From Natronoglycomyces albus (GTDB lineage Bacteria > Actinomycetota > Actinomycetes > Mycobacteriales > Micromonosporaceae), in contig NZ_CP070496.1 of NCBI RefSeq assembly GCF_016925535.1, positions 1,364,001 to 1,428,000 on the forward strand: a DNA stretch of 64,000 nucleotides, written 5' to 3'. The position numbers and the translations under genes are program-made. The notes beneath the pieces are model-generated. The model did not search any database. It saw only the letters and a list, made by a program, of their open reading frames with translations, and was not told the DNA's origin. Positions 8,396-17,788 of the stretch are shown piece after piece (position 1 is the stretch's first letter; the number at the start of each line of letters is the position of its first letter).

Positions 8396-9613
8396 TTATC
8401 TTGCGCTCTCGGCTAGAGACAGCATCTGCTGTTTCCCGGCCAGTTCCTTTTCAGCCTTGGCGATCTGCTTGGAGTTTCCGGTGGACTTGGCGCGCTCCAG
8501 CTTTTCCTCGGCTTCGGCAACCTGCTGACGCATTTGCTTGAGGATCGGGTTGTCTTCGACGGGAACCCGACGCCATGCCACGTCCATCGCGGCGCGGATC
8601 GCGTCGTCAACCTTGCGCAGGCGGCGCTGTAGCTTGTTCTGGGCGCTCCGTGGCACGCGGCCGATCTCGCCCCACTGCCCTTGGATTTCCCGGAAGGCAG
8701 CCTGAGCAGCCTTTGGATCTCCCTCTACGTCAAGTGCCTCAGCTCGCTTGAGCAGCTCTTCCTTGGCTTCCTGGTTTTGCTCGTACTCGGCATCGCGAGC
8801 GGAGAAGACCTCGGAACGGGCATTGAAGAACACGTCCTGGGCGGCGCGGAACCGTTTCCAGGCCTTTTGCTCCGCGTCTGGAGCCAGACGACCCGCTTCC
8901 TTCCACTCGGCCATGAGCCCTTTGAGCGCGTCGGCGGTCGGGCCCCAGTCAGTGGAGGTGGAAAGCTCTTCGGCCTGCGCGATGAGTTCTTCCTTCTTCG
9001 CGGCGATGACTTTGCGTTCGGCGTCGAGCTGAGCGAAGTGCGCGCCCCGGCGCCGGGTGAAGGTCTCGCGGGCGGAAGCGAACTTGCGCCACAGGGCCGA
9101 GTCGGTCTTGCGGTCGACACCGTGGATGGACTTCCACTCGTCGACGATCGCGGCGAAGCGTTCCCCGGTGGCTTTCCAATGGCTGTCGCGCTTGGCGAGC
9201 TCTTCGGCTTCAGCTACAAGGGCTTCCTTCTTCGCGGTAGCCTCGGCACGTTCCTCTTCCTTGACGGCCTTGACTTCTTCAACCCGCGAAGCCGCGTGTT
9301 TGGCCAGCTCATCGAGACGTGTCTTCAGAGCGTCGATATCGCCCACGACAGGGGCCTCATCGAGGCCATCGCGGAGCTTTTTCACCGCTGCTGCCGCCTG
9401 TGGGACATCGGCGGAAGCGGAATTGAGACGCGCGGCAATCAGGTCGACTTCCACGACCAAATCTGCGTACTTACGGGCAAAGTGGGCCAAACCCTCATCA
9501 GGGCTGCCCGCTTGCCAGGAGCCAACCGCGCGTTCCCCTGAGGAGGTTTTGACGAAGACAGTGCCGTCTGCGTCAACTCGACCGAACCGGGTCCAGTCTT
9601 GGATGTCACTCAT
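8396..9613 (-). CDS. DUF349 domain-containing protein
   Basis: A 405-residue, strongly charged, mostly helical protein with repeated DUF349 units; recurrent FxxxRxxFxxRRxxxF-like segments and W-K-E/W-G-E positions are visible (WRKFASARETFTRRR, WKRFRAAQDVFFNAR). The N-terminus has WTRFGRVDADGTVFVK and GSWQAG. Members are widespread in actinobacteria and are of uncertain function; RNA or ribosome association has been suggested for some. The C-terminal 80 residues look like a coiled coil. GTG 9625 is an alternative start. It is divergent from miaA across about 200 bases. Confidence 0.85.
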   Translation of the reverse strand: MSDIQDWTRFGRVDADGTVFVKTSSGERAVGSWQAGSPDEGLAHFARKYADLVVEVDLIAARLNSASADVPQAAAAVKKLRDGLDEAPVVGDIDALKTRLDELAKHAASRVEEVKAVKEEERAEATAKKEALVAEAEELAKRDSHWKATGERFAAIVDEWKSIHGVDRKTDSALWRKFASARETFTRRRGAHFAQLDAERKVIAAKKEELIAQAEELSTSTDWGPTADALKGLMAEWKEAGRLAPDAEQKAWKRFRAAQDVFFNARSEVFSARDAEYEQNQEAKEELLKRAEALDVEGDPKAAQAAFREIQGQWGEIGRVPRSAQNKLQRRLRKVDDAIRAAMDVAWRRVPVEDNPILKQMRQQVAEAEEKLERAKSTGNSKQIAKAEKELAGKQQMLSLAESAR

Positions 9614-9810
9614 CGCCGTAATCACAATTCCTTCGAAGCAACTGAGGTCTTACCACCCGTACCTTACGGTTAATGCCGGGTCGCTGCCAGTCGGGGCTAC
9701 CACCAATGGGGGTGGTCCACAGGCCAAACCGGATAGATTGGCACAATCGGGGTCTAAACTATTCAGTCATTCTCGCCCGCAACGGGGCTGAAATCTTGGG
9801 GGTAGTTCAT

Positions 9811-10752
9811 TTGAGCCGAGGTGGCAACACTGCCAGACTACCCGGACGAACAATCGCCGTCGTAGGGCCTACCGCCGCCGGCAAGACCGCTTTGTCGATC
9901 GCTGTGGCCCATACGCTGGACGGGGAGGTGATCAATGCCGACTCGATGCAACTGTATGAAGGCATGGATATCGGCACCGCGAAGGCTGACCTCACCGAGC
10001 GCGATGGCGTTCCCCATCACCTGTTCGACATCTGGGATTGCACAGTCAGCGCGGACGTGGCCAGTTACCAAAAATTGGCCCGTGCGGCGATAGACGAGGT
10101 GAGCTCGCGAGGCAAACAGCCCCTCTTGGTGGGGGGCTCAGGTCTGTACATCCAGGCGGTATTGGACGAGTTCAATTTTCCCGGAACCGACCCTGAGATC
10201 CGAAGCCGGTGGGAAGCGCGACTACAGGAAGTCGGTGCGGACGCTCTGCACGCGGAACTGGCCGCTCGTGACGCGAAAGCGGCCGAGGCGATTTTGCCCT
10301 CCAATGGCCGCCGGATCGTGCGGGCCTTGGAAGTCATTGAGTTGACCGGATCATTTGTGGCCGCGTTGCCGGAGCCCCGCGAGGAATACCCGGCTGTGCG
10401 GATCGGCATCGACCTCGATACGGCCCAGCTGGACCACCGCATTGAGCTTCGGGTGGAGCGAATGTGGGAGGCGGGGTTGGTAGAGGAAGTGCGGCAGCTG
10501 GCTTCCCGTGGTCTCGGCGAGGGAAAGACCGCGTCGAGAGCCTTGGGCTACAAGCAGGTATTGGAGTTTCTCGCAGGCAAGTGCAGTGAAGAAGAGGCCA
10601 AACTCGCCACCGTGGTGGGGACCAGGCGGTTTGTCCGCCGTCAACGTTCCTGGTTTAAGCGTGACAAGCGAATCACCTGGTTCGACGGCAGCGACGCCGA
10701 CCTGCTGGAGAAGGTGCTGGAGCACCTTGAGACCCATGCGATCCAAATATAG
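9811..10752 (+). CDS. miaA: tRNA dimethylallyltransferase MiaA
   Basis: A 313-residue enzyme that transfers dimethylallyl from DMAPP to A37 of tRNAs, the step before MiaB. It has the P-loop VVGPTAAGKTALS, the DMAPP/tRNA motif INADSMQLYEGMDIGTAK, the LVGGSGLYI segment and GRRIVRALEV. The TTG at 9811 is chosen because a GGGGGT ribosome site precedes it by seven bases and the length then matches the family; the open frame continues upstream without family similarity. Confidence 0.92.
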   Translation: MSRGGNTARLPGRTIAVVGPTAAGKTALSIAVAHTLDGEVINADSMQLYEGMDIGTAKADLTERDGVPHHLFDIWDCTVSADVASYQKLARAAIDEVSSRGKQPLLVGGSGLYIQAVLDEFNFPGTDPEIRSRWEARLQEVGADALHAELAARDAKAAEAILPSNGRRIVRALEVIELTGSFVAALPEPREEYPAVRIGIDLDTAQLDHRIELRVERMWEAGLVEEVRQLASRGLGEGKTASRALGYKQVLEFLAGKCSEEEAKLATVVGTRRFVRRQRSWFKRDKRITWFDGSDADLLEKVLEHLETHAIQI

Positions 10753-10762
10753 ACAATAGTTT

Positions 10763-10811
10763 CGTATAGCACTGTGGCCACCGGTTACACCGGTGGCCAC
10801 AGTGCTATACG
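10763..10811. terminator. Bidirectional terminator: 22-bp perfect inverted repeat
   Basis: The arms 10763-10784 and 10790-10811 are perfect complements with a 5-base loop (TTACA), placed between convergent miaA and the aldo/keto reductase gene. No long T-run is present, so it may act by pausing or RNA stability as well. Confidence 0.7.
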
Positions 10812-10853
10812 AGGGTGAGGTCATGTCCTCATCGAGGGCACGACGCTGTGGGT

Positions 10854-11852
10854 TTATGCTCGCGGGTTTGGGCTCACGGTCTTGTTTGGGTCAAACTCGG
10901 CGACATCCGCGAGGGCTTCGTCGATGGCCTTCATCGCGGAGTCCTCGAGCGTGACGCCCGCGGCCTTCACATTGCTGTCGACCTGTTCGGGGCGGCTGGC
11001 TCCAATGATCGCCGCCGACACGTTCGAGTTTTGCAACACCCAGGCCAGGGCTAGCTGTGCCATGTTTAGACCGTGGTCGTTGGCGATGGGCTCCAGCTTT
11101 TGGACCGACTCGAGCAGTCCAGGCTTCTGGGTAAACCCGGTGACGAACTTGCCGTACTTTTCGTCGGCGCCGCGGGAACCGGCCGGGGCATCCTGACCTG
11201 GCTTGTACTTACCGGTCAAAATTCCCTGAGCCAGCGGAGACCACACGATTTGCCCGATTCCAAGCTCCTCGCAAGCCGGGATGACCTCAGCCTCGATCAC
11301 ACGCCACAGAGCCGAGTACTGCGGCTGGCTGGACACGAGCTGGATCTTCAGTTCCCGGGCCAGTTTGTGTCCGGCGCGGATCTGGTCGGCCGTCCACTCG
11401 CTGACCCCAATGTAGTGAGCCTTTCCTGAATGGACGATGTCGGCAAACGCCTCCATGGTCTCTTCCCGCGGCGTTTCGTGGTCGAAGCGGTGTGCCTGAT
11501 ATAGGTCGACATAGTCGGTCTGGAGACGACGCAAAGTGGCGTCAATGGCCTCCATGATGTGTTTGCGCGATAGGCCACGGTCGTTCTTGCCCTCGCCCAT
11601 GGGCCAGTAGACCTTCGAGAAGATCTCCAGGCTTTCCCGGGGGAGGCCCTTGAGTCCACGTCCGAGCACTTCCTCAGCGGCGCCGCGCGCGTACACGTCG
11701 GCGGTGTCGAATGTGGTGATGCCCGCGTCGAGCGCTGCTTTGATACAGGCCTGCGCGGCATCCTCCTCTACCTGAGAGCCGTGGGTGATCCAGTTGCCGT
11801 AGGCAATTTCTGAAATGACTAGGCCGGAGCGGCCGAGATGACGGAATTCCAT
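10854..11852 (-). CDS. Aldo/keto reductase, voltage-gated K+ channel beta-subunit-like
   Basis: A 332-residue TIM-barrel NADPH-dependent reductase. It starts MEFRHLGRSGLVISEIAYG, has the catalytic Asp/Tyr block FDTADVYARGAAEEVLGRGL, and carries VYWPMGEGKNDRGLSRKHI and YVDLYQAHRFD typical of the Kv-beta/YghZ group. The C-terminal IIGASRPEQVDSNVKA is the cofactor phosphate-binding segment. ATG 11852 lies seven bases after TAGCCT, so the mRNA is probably leaderless. Substrates of this group are small aldehydes; no neighbour points to a specific one. Confidence 0.9.
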   Translation of the reverse strand: MEFRHLGRSGLVISEIAYGNWITHGSQVEEDAAQACIKAALDAGITTFDTADVYARGAAEEVLGRGLKGLPRESLEIFSKVYWPMGEGKNDRGLSRKHIMEAIDATLRRLQTDYVDLYQAHRFDHETPREETMEAFADIVHSGKAHYIGVSEWTADQIRAGHKLARELKIQLVSSQPQYSALWRVIEAEVIPACEELGIGQIVWSPLAQGILTGKYKPGQDAPAGSRGADEKYGKFVTGFTQKPGLLESVQKLEPIANDHGLNMAQLALAWVLQNSNVSAAIIGASRPEQVDSNVKAAGVTLEDSAMKAIDEALADVAEFDPNKTVSPNPRA

Positions 11853-11859
11853 AGCCGAA

Positions 11860-11865
11860 AGGCTA
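11860..11865 (-). promoter_or_regulatory. -10 box of a leaderless aldo/keto reductase transcript
   Basis: On the minus strand TAGCCT ends seven bases before the ATG at 11852, and no ribosome-binding site is present. Confidence 0.5.
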
Positions 11866-12049
11866 CCGCTTGCCGAGCGGCTAGCCAAACGGATCTGAGG
11901 TAATCCTTAGTACGAAATCCACCCTTTGCGAGGTGTGGCTAGTGAGGCCCCTGGGGCGCTTGGGCATTCGTTGCCCGGTGTTGTGGAGGAGAAGTTCCGG
12001 CGTGGCGGTGCGAGAAGAACCGCTGCGAATGCCGCATTGGGCCCACCAC

Positions 12050-13129
12050 CTACAAGGGTCCGTCGTCGATCGCGACAGCCTTGAGGAATCGGATGACATC
12101 TTGCTGGTCAGCCTGCCCGGACAACAGCTGGGCCCCTTCAAGGTTCAGAGCCGACCACGTCCGTCCGTCGACCGACACGATCAACCCAGCTGGGTGAACA
12201 ATCACATGTTGGAAGCGGGGTTCGACCAGCATTTTGCCAGAACGGTGGACGACGCCCTTGACGCCGCCGGTGTCCGCGACCGCCACCCCATTGACGAATC
12301 CGGCGACAATGCGTCCATCGGGGGTCGGGGTGTCCAATGACGCGAAGTTTAGCGGCACCACGACCTGACCGGTCTTGTCGATCGCGCCCCAGTCGGCCTG
12401 ACAAACCGCGGCGATTCCGCCCCTGAAGTCTCCCACCTGGGTGAAGGCCGTTTCGATGACGGGATTGCCCCCGGCATCACGGTATCCCCAGCGGCCCGTG
12501 ATCGGGTCTGCGTAGGGTTCGGGCACCGGGTTGGCCGCACGTTGGGTCCATGATCGCGGTGGCGGTCCGAACCCCAGTTGCTCGACTCGTTCGGTCAATA
12601 GGTTTATCGCGCACTGCACGATTTGGGCGATGAAAGGGTAGGCGTTGTCGTCGATCGCCCGCTGGAAGTGAATGAGCGCCTCGGTGTGGCGGCCGTTTCC
12701 CAGACACGACAGGCCCGCATAGGCTCGGACCGCCCCCAGCAGCGTGCGGGGAATTTCCCCGGCCTCGGCCATGGCGAAGAGTTTGTCAGCCGCGTCGAAG
12801 CGGCCCTGTACCCGCAAGATGTTGGCTAGGCGGGCACGCGCGGGCGAGAGGACGCTGTCGGCCCCGGAGGCCTCCGCGTGATCAAGCGCGGTCGCGGCGT
12901 CGGCTTCGGCGGCCTCAAAATCTCCCAACATGCGCAGCGCAACCGCCCTCACACCCAACAGCCGGGCACAGTCGGCCTCCGATGGGTTACGAGAGAGGCG
13001 GTGGGCTACCTCTGTGCGGACGGACTGCAAGACATCGGCGTCGAGGATGCCGTGGCGCAATGTCGCGGCATCGAGAGGACCGATGGCACGCACCAGCCCC
13101 GCTCTGAGGTCCGCTGCGACATCAACCAT
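12050..13129 (-). CDS. TPR and WG-repeat protein of unknown function
   Basis: A 359-residue protein in two parts. The N-terminal 190 residues are alanine-rich helical repeats of TPR type (for example FEAAEADAATALDHAEASGAD and HTEALIHFQRAIDD). The C-terminal half has WG-repeat-like units (WGYRDAGGNPVIETAF, then WGAIDKTGQVVVPLNF). WG repeats are surface beta modules seen in secreted and cytoplasmic proteins. No signal peptide is visible with the start at 13129; an upstream ATG at 13168 is possible. No operon partner. Confidence 0.7.
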   Translation of the reverse strand: MVDVAADLRAGLVRAIGPLDAATLRHGILDADVLQSVRTEVAHRLSRNPSEADCARLLGVRAVALRMLGDFEAAEADAATALDHAEASGADSVLSPARARLANILRVQGRFDAADKLFAMAEAGEIPRTLLGAVRAYAGLSCLGNGRHTEALIHFQRAIDDNAYPFIAQIVQCAINLLTERVEQLGFGPPPRSWTQRAANPVPEPYADPITGRWGYRDAGGNPVIETAFTQVGDFRGGIAAVCQADWGAIDKTGQVVVPLNFASLDTPTPDGRIVAGFVNGVAVADTGGVKGVVHRSGKMLVEPRFQHVIVHPAGLIVSVDGRTWSALNLEGAQLLSGQADQQDVIRFLKAVAIDDGPL

Positions 13130-13510
13130 GGCAACTACTTTGGCATGAAAGTGGGGGCGTGGTAACACCCGGTGGCAAGGAAATTCCGAATAGTAAAGGG
13201 AGGGATCATTGTATCCATTTGGGTACCATATGGGCGTTTGCGGGTACTACGTTGAGCTTAATGGCATTTGCGGCCAGCCTTTTCGCGCCCCAGTCAATCT
13301 GCTTGACGTGCACAAACACCTCTGAGGTTGCCGGTGTGGTCCCACAGCACCGAGGGTGCGAGGGAAATTTGGCGGCACGGGCGAAGTTCATCCGCGAATG
13401 GGGCCCGTGCCGCGCACGCTCCTGGGGCAGTCGCAACGAAGACGATCGGCGCTGTGTGGACAGCTAGGCTTCAGCGTCCGATCAGGGCTTGGAGCCTGGG
13501 CGCGATCCGA
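13130..13510. other. Gene-free gap
   Basis: Between the TPR/WG gene and the DUF3043 gene I see no credible gene, RNA or clear terminator. Short ORFs on both strands here look like noise. Confidence 0.4.
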
Positions 13511-14206
13511 CTACTCGCGAAGAACCTTGCCCAGGTCTTCCTCGGTCGCCTTATAGGTCATGCGTGGGCGAGGCATGCGCATCCCGCGGAACATCAGTGA
13601 GCGGGCGATGACATACCAGAACAGACCTCGCTTGGACTGTTTGGTGCCCGGGAAGCGACCGAAAACCAAACGGCTGGTCTTCCGGCACAAGTAGATCGAG
13701 TCGAGGATGAACGCCACGACCATCAGAATCCACATCAGATTCATGATCGCGACGGCTTCGGGCGCGGCCACGGCCACCGGGTTGGTGAGGATCAGTAGAC
13801 CCAGTGCCACGAAGAAGAAGTACTGCCCGACGCAGCGGCGTGAATCGACGATGTCGCGAGCTAGCAGCCGCTCGGGGCCCTGGTCGCGCGAGAGGTGATA
13901 TTTGTCGTACAGCGGGTCGCCTCGGAAGTGTCCCTCGGCGATACGGGCGCGCTGCTCACGTTGCCGGTTCTTCAGCTTTTGGCGTTCCTGCTTGGAGGGT
14001 TTATTCGCCTTGTATTGCTGCCGCGCCTCTTTATTGGTCATGGGAGGGTTTTTCGGCGGCCGGGCTTGTGCCTTCCTGGGGCGCTTGGGCGTCGGGGTGC
14101 CCTTCTTTCCGGTGGCATCCGATCCCGCGCTACTGGAGCGAGCCGGCCCAGTCTTCTCAGCCGCGCGTGCGGCCTTCGATTCGGAGTCGGAGGTCTTCTT
14201 TGCCAC
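13511..14206 (-). CDS. DUF3043 family membrane protein
   Basis: A 231-residue actinobacterial protein. The N-terminal 110 residues are very basic and disordered (KGTPTPKRPRKAQARPPKNP, then TNKEARQQYKANKPSK). The conserved LYDKYHLSRDQGPERLLARD and DIVDSRRCVGQYFF follow, then two membrane segments and a basic tail. I chose GTG 14206 (AAAGGGCG ribosome site) over an earlier ATG. Function unknown; the family is nearly restricted to actinobacteria. Confidence 0.85.
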   Translation of the reverse strand: MAKKTSDSESKAARAAEKTGPARSSSAGSDATGKKGTPTPKRPRKAQARPPKNPPMTNKEARQQYKANKPSKQERQKLKNRQREQRARIAEGHFRGDPLYDKYHLSRDQGPERLLARDIVDSRRCVGQYFFFVALGLLILTNPVAVAAPEAVAIMNLMWILMVVAFILDSIYLCRKTSRLVFGRFPGTKQSKRGLFWYVIARSLMFRGMRMPRPRMTYKATEEDLGKVLRE

Positions 14207-14385
14207 GAAAATCGCCCTTTCCAAAGATTTCGACAAGGCTCACCTCAACTGTAGGCATCTGGCGTCGCACTTGGCGACCGCGCCACGTTGCTCCATGGGC
14301 TGGGGCACGGCGGCGCGTTTTCGGTGAGCCTTGATCTGGCAAGGTCCAGGATACGCCCTTAGGGCTGGGGCCAAACCCAGCGGTA

Positions 14386-14411
14386 AGGCGTCCGGCTATA
14401 GCCGGACGCCT
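14386..14411 (-). terminator. Terminator of murA
   Basis: A perfect 11-bp hairpin (AGGCGTCCGGC, loop TATA) lies eight bases after the murA stop. Confidence 0.65.
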
Positions 14412-14418
14412 ATGGCCC

Positions 14419-15792
14419 TCACAGGGCCGCGCCGGGCCGTTCCACGTTCGCTCCCAAAGCCGCTAGCTTGGCTTCGAAGTTCTCATAGCCGCGAGTGATA
14501 TAGCGATCGACGCCGTACACCCGTGAGGTGCCCTCGGCGGCCAGCGCCGCGATGAGGTGGCTGAAGCCGGCCCGCAGGTCGGGGATCTGCAGGTCGGCGG
14601 CGTGAAGTTTCGATGGGCCGGCGATGACGGCCGAGTGCAGGAAGTTGCGACGTCCCCATCGGCACGGGGTCCCGCCGAGGCATTCGGAGTACAACTCGAT
14701 ATTGGCCCCCATGGCGCGCAATTCCTGGGTGTAGCCGAAACGGCGCTCATAGACCGTCTCGTGCATGATCGACAAACCCTGGGCCTGGGTTAGCGCGACC
14801 ACGAGCGGCTGCTGCCAGTCGGTCATGAGGCCCGGGTGGACATCGGTTTCGAGAGCCACCGGCTTGAGGGGACCTCCCGGGTGCCAAAAGCGGATGCCTC
14901 CATCGACCGGGCTGTCGTTGACCTCGTATTCACCGCCGATGGAGCGGAAGACGTTGAGGAAGGTCATCATGTCGGCTTGGCGCGCGCCGCGTACGAATAC
15001 CTCGCCTTGGGTGGCTAGAGCGGCCGAGGCCCATGAGCCGGCTTCGATGCGGTCGGGGATGGGGCGGTGGGAATAGCCGTGGAGGCGTTCCACACCGGTG
15101 ATCTCGATGACGCGATTGGTGTGGACCTTGATGATCGCGCCCATTTTTTGCAAGACACAGATGAGGTCGATGATTTCCGGCTCGATCGCGGCGTTACGTA
15201 GCTCGGTGGTGCCTTCGGCCCGAACGGCGGCGAGGAGGACCTGTTCGGTGGCTCCCACCGATGGGTAGTCGAGTCGGTACTGGATTCCCTTGAGTCCCTC
15301 CGGCGCGGTGATTTCCAGGCCGCCGGGGGTTTTGTCCACGACCGCGCCGAATTCGCGTAGCGCGTTGAGGTGGAAGTCGATGGGGCGGCCGCCAATATTG
15401 CAGCCACCGAGGTCGGGAATGAAGGCGCGGCCGAGGCGGTGAAGTAGTGGGCCGCACAGCAAGATGGGGATGCGGCTGGAACCGGCATGGATGTTGATCT
15501 CGTCTACTCCCGCCGCTTCGACCTTGCTGGTGTCGAAGTGGAGGCTTTGGTCGTGACCGGATGTCACCTCGACGCCGTGAACGCGCAACAGGCCAGAGAC
15601 GATGCCGACATCGGAGATCTGGGGGACGTCGTAGAGCGTGGAGGGGGTCTCGCCGAGAACAGCGGCGACCATGGCTTTGGATACGAGGTTTTTCGCGCCT
15701 CTGACGCGGATCTCACCCTTGAGGGGCGTGCCACCGTGCACGATCAACATGTCTTGAGTCTTGTTTGTGCCCGGGGCTCCGACGCTGCTCAA
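14419..15792 (-). CDS. murA: UDP-N-acetylglucosamine 1-carboxyvinyltransferase
   Basis: A 457-residue enolpyruvyl transferase for the first committed step of peptidoglycan synthesis. It has the catalytic Lys motif VRGAKNLVSKAM and the active-site Cys loop GGCNIGGRPIDFHL (Cys present, so fosfomycin-sensitive type by family rule). Further marks are YPSVGATEQVLLAA and DLRAGFSHLIAALAAEG. The TTG at 15792 has an AAGGAG site eight bases upstream; ATG 15750 is an alternative. Confidence 0.92.
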   Translation of the reverse strand: MSSVGAPGTNKTQDMLIVHGGTPLKGEIRVRGAKNLVSKAMVAAVLGETPSTLYDVPQISDVGIVSGLLRVHGVEVTSGHDQSLHFDTSKVEAAGVDEINIHAGSSRIPILLCGPLLHRLGRAFIPDLGGCNIGGRPIDFHLNALREFGAVVDKTPGGLEITAPEGLKGIQYRLDYPSVGATEQVLLAAVRAEGTTELRNAAIEPEIIDLICVLQKMGAIIKVHTNRVIEITGVERLHGYSHRPIPDRIEAGSWASAALATQGEVFVRGARQADMMTFLNVFRSIGGEYEVNDSPVDGGIRFWHPGGPLKPVALETDVHPGLMTDWQQPLVVALTQAQGLSIMHETVYERRFGYTQELRAMGANIELYSECLGGTPCRWGRRNFLHSAVIAGPSKLHAADLQIPDLRAGFSHLIAALAAEGTSRVYGVDRYITRGYENFEAKLAALGANVERPGAAL

Positions 15793-16476
15793 CAGGAGGA
15801 CTCCTTACTGGGGGCGGCTAGATATCGCCGATGGTTGGAGGATTATCGAGATGTGTGAAGGGCTCAGTGCCGTAAGCCCGAATATTGGTTCGCTTCGACG
15901 TCGTGATCAGGCCTAGGTCGCGAACCGTGTTGACTTCCCGTTGTCGCAAGAAGAGTGGTTCGGATGACGTTTGCCCCATATCAGCTCGTCTACGTTTGGT
16001 AGAGGTCGCCTTCCGCGGACGTCTGGAGGAGATGACCCTAAAGACGTCGTCACCTGCGGCTACGCAGGATTTTGGCTGAGTGCCCGTGTCATAGGTGTGA
16101 TGCCGGTTCCGCAGTTGGCCCTGGATTTTCGGCGTCTGAACACGTGTGCCCGGAAGCTATCTCGACGCTTAACCATAACGGGCTCACGGTCAGTAATTCG
16201 GTCAGATCCACCCATTGGGGCCGGTGATCGTGGTCTCGCGGCCGTTTTGCGTACTATACCGACTGTACGCAGGGGATTTACGGGCACCTGGCCGCCTTGG
16301 TCCCCGGTGGGAAAGCGCTGCCATCCTTCCACCACGAGGTCAGGTGCGTACCCTCCGATTAGCTAGGCGCGGCTACGTCAGGAGTTTGACCTCAGAAGGT
16401 GTCCAATCCCACGTCTAGGCGGGCGGATGATCCACTGTCGTGGACGCTCAATGTGGCCCGGCCACTAAGGCGCGCC
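15793..16476. other. Long intergenic region upstream of murA, no gene recognised
   Basis: About 680 bases without a convincing coding frame or RNA. One palindrome, TGCGTAC (16248-16254) with GTACGCA (16265-16271), brackets a minus-strand TATAGT and could be an operator-promoter for a transcript toward murA. Confidence 0.4.
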
Positions 16477-16511
16477 AAAAAACCGCCCGGCCTGATGAAG
16501 GGCCGGGCGGT
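16477..16511 (-). terminator. Intrinsic terminator of nadA
   Basis: An 11-bp perfect GC stem (ACCGCCCGGCC at 16482-16492 with 16501-16511) is followed on the minus strand by six T (16482-16477). It begins 16 bases after the nadA stop. Confidence 0.85.
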
Positions 16512-16526
16512 GACGTCTTTCGTGGT

Positions 16527-17693
16527 CTAGGGAAGCGCCAACATGCGGTCGAGGGCGGCCTTTGACCACTTGGTGGTCTCCGGATCGACCGAGATCTGGT
16601 TGGGCACACGTCCGGCGAGGAGTTCCTCCAACGACCACACCAAATGCGGCAAGTCGATCCGGTTCATGGTCGAGCAGTAGCAGATTGTCTTATCGAGGAA
16701 CGAGATCCGCTTGTCAGGGTGCGCGTTCGCCAAGCGGCGCACAAGGTTCAGCTCGGTGCCAACTGCCCACGAGGAACCCGGCTCGGCGGCTTGGAGAGTC
16801 TTGATGATGTACTCGGTCGAACCGACATAGTCTGCGGCGGCGACGACCTCATGGGTGCACTCCGGGTGTACCAAGATGTTGACAGCCGGGTCGGTCTGCC
16901 GCATCTTTTCAACGCACTCCAGCGTGAAGCGGCCGTGCACCGAACAGTGCCCGCGCCATAGGATCATCTTCGCCTCGGCCAGTTCTTGCTGGGTCAGTCC
17001 ACCATTGGGCCGGTGTGGGTTGTAGACCACACAGTCGGACAGCTCAAAGCCCATTTCCCGCACGGCCGTGTTGCGTCCTAGGTGCTGGTCGGGAAGGAAC
17101 AGTACCTTTTCGCCACGCTCGTAGGCCCAGGTGAGGGCCCGCTTGGCGTTGGAGGAGGTGCACACGATGCCGTCGCGCTCCCCGACGAAAGACTTGATGG
17201 CCGCCGAAGAATTCATGTAGGTCATTGGCACCACGTCAGCGGCGATCCCGGCCTCGGTCAGGTCATCCCAGCACTGGCGGACCTGTGAGTCCGAGGCCAT
17301 ATCGGCCATCGAACATCCGGCGGCCAGGTCGGGCAAGATCACCTTCTGTGCCTCTGTGGTGAGAATGTCGGCCGATTCGGCCATGAAATGCACGCCGCAG
17401 AAAACGATGAACTCGGCCTCCGGGCGCGCGGCGGCCTGTTGCGCGAGCTTGAAGGAGTCGCCGGTGACGTCGGCGAACTGGATGACCTCGTCACGTTGAT
17501 AGTGGTGTCCGAGGATGAACAGCTTGTCGCCGAGGGCGTCTTTGGCCTTGCGGGCGCGTTCGACCAAGCCAGGGTCTGACGGCGCGGGCAGCTCGCCCGG
17601 GCAGTCGACTCCCTTCTCGGAATCGGCGTCGGTACCGCGGCCAAGCAGCATAAGGGCAGTTGCGGTAGGGGCCGGCTCAACAAATCCAGACAT
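16527..17693 (-). CDS. nadA: Quinolinate synthase NadA
   Basis: A 388-residue [4Fe-4S] enzyme that condenses iminoaspartate with dihydroxyacetone phosphate to quinolinate. The three cluster Cys are in FCGVHFMAESADIL, HPECTHEV and TICYCSTMNRI. LGHHYQRDEVIQFADVTGDS and PDQHLGRNTA are family marks. An AAGGA ribosome site precedes the ATG at 17693. nadB and nadC are not adjacent; glnutamine-dependent nadE is encoded 9 kb away in this window. Confidence 0.95.
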   Translation of the reverse strand: MSGFVEPAPTATALMLLGRGTDADSEKGVDCPGELPAPSDPGLVERARKAKDALGDKLFILGHHYQRDEVIQFADVTGDSFKLAQQAAARPEAEFIVFCGVHFMAESADILTTEAQKVILPDLAAGCSMADMASDSQVRQCWDDLTEAGIAADVVPMTYMNSSAAIKSFVGERDGIVCTSSNAKRALTWAYERGEKVLFLPDQHLGRNTAVREMGFELSDCVVYNPHRPNGGLTQQELAEAKMILWRGHCSVHGRFTLECVEKMRQTDPAVNILVHPECTHEVVAAADYVGSTEYIIKTLQAAEPGSSWAVGTELNLVRRLANAHPDKRISFLDKTICYCSTMNRIDLPHLVWSLEELLAGRVPNQISVDPETTKWSKAALDRMLALP

Positions 17694-17776
17694 CGGGAGT
17701 CCTTAGTGACATTCGCCAGGTGAACTTTCCCCTCCATTCTTGCACGTGGACCTCACCGGTCTAGATGCGTAAACGT

Positions 17777-17782
17777 TATTGT
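17777..17782 (+). promoter_or_regulatory. -10 box of a leaderless glycerate kinase transcript
   Basis: TATTGT ends six bases before the ATG at 17789; no ribosome-binding site is seen. Confidence 0.5.
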
Positions 17783-17788
17783 CATTCC

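Noticed and set aside
15885-16418. Several short ORFs in the gap upstream of murA
   Set aside because: Biased composition, no ribosome sites and no recognisable motifs; treated as noise.
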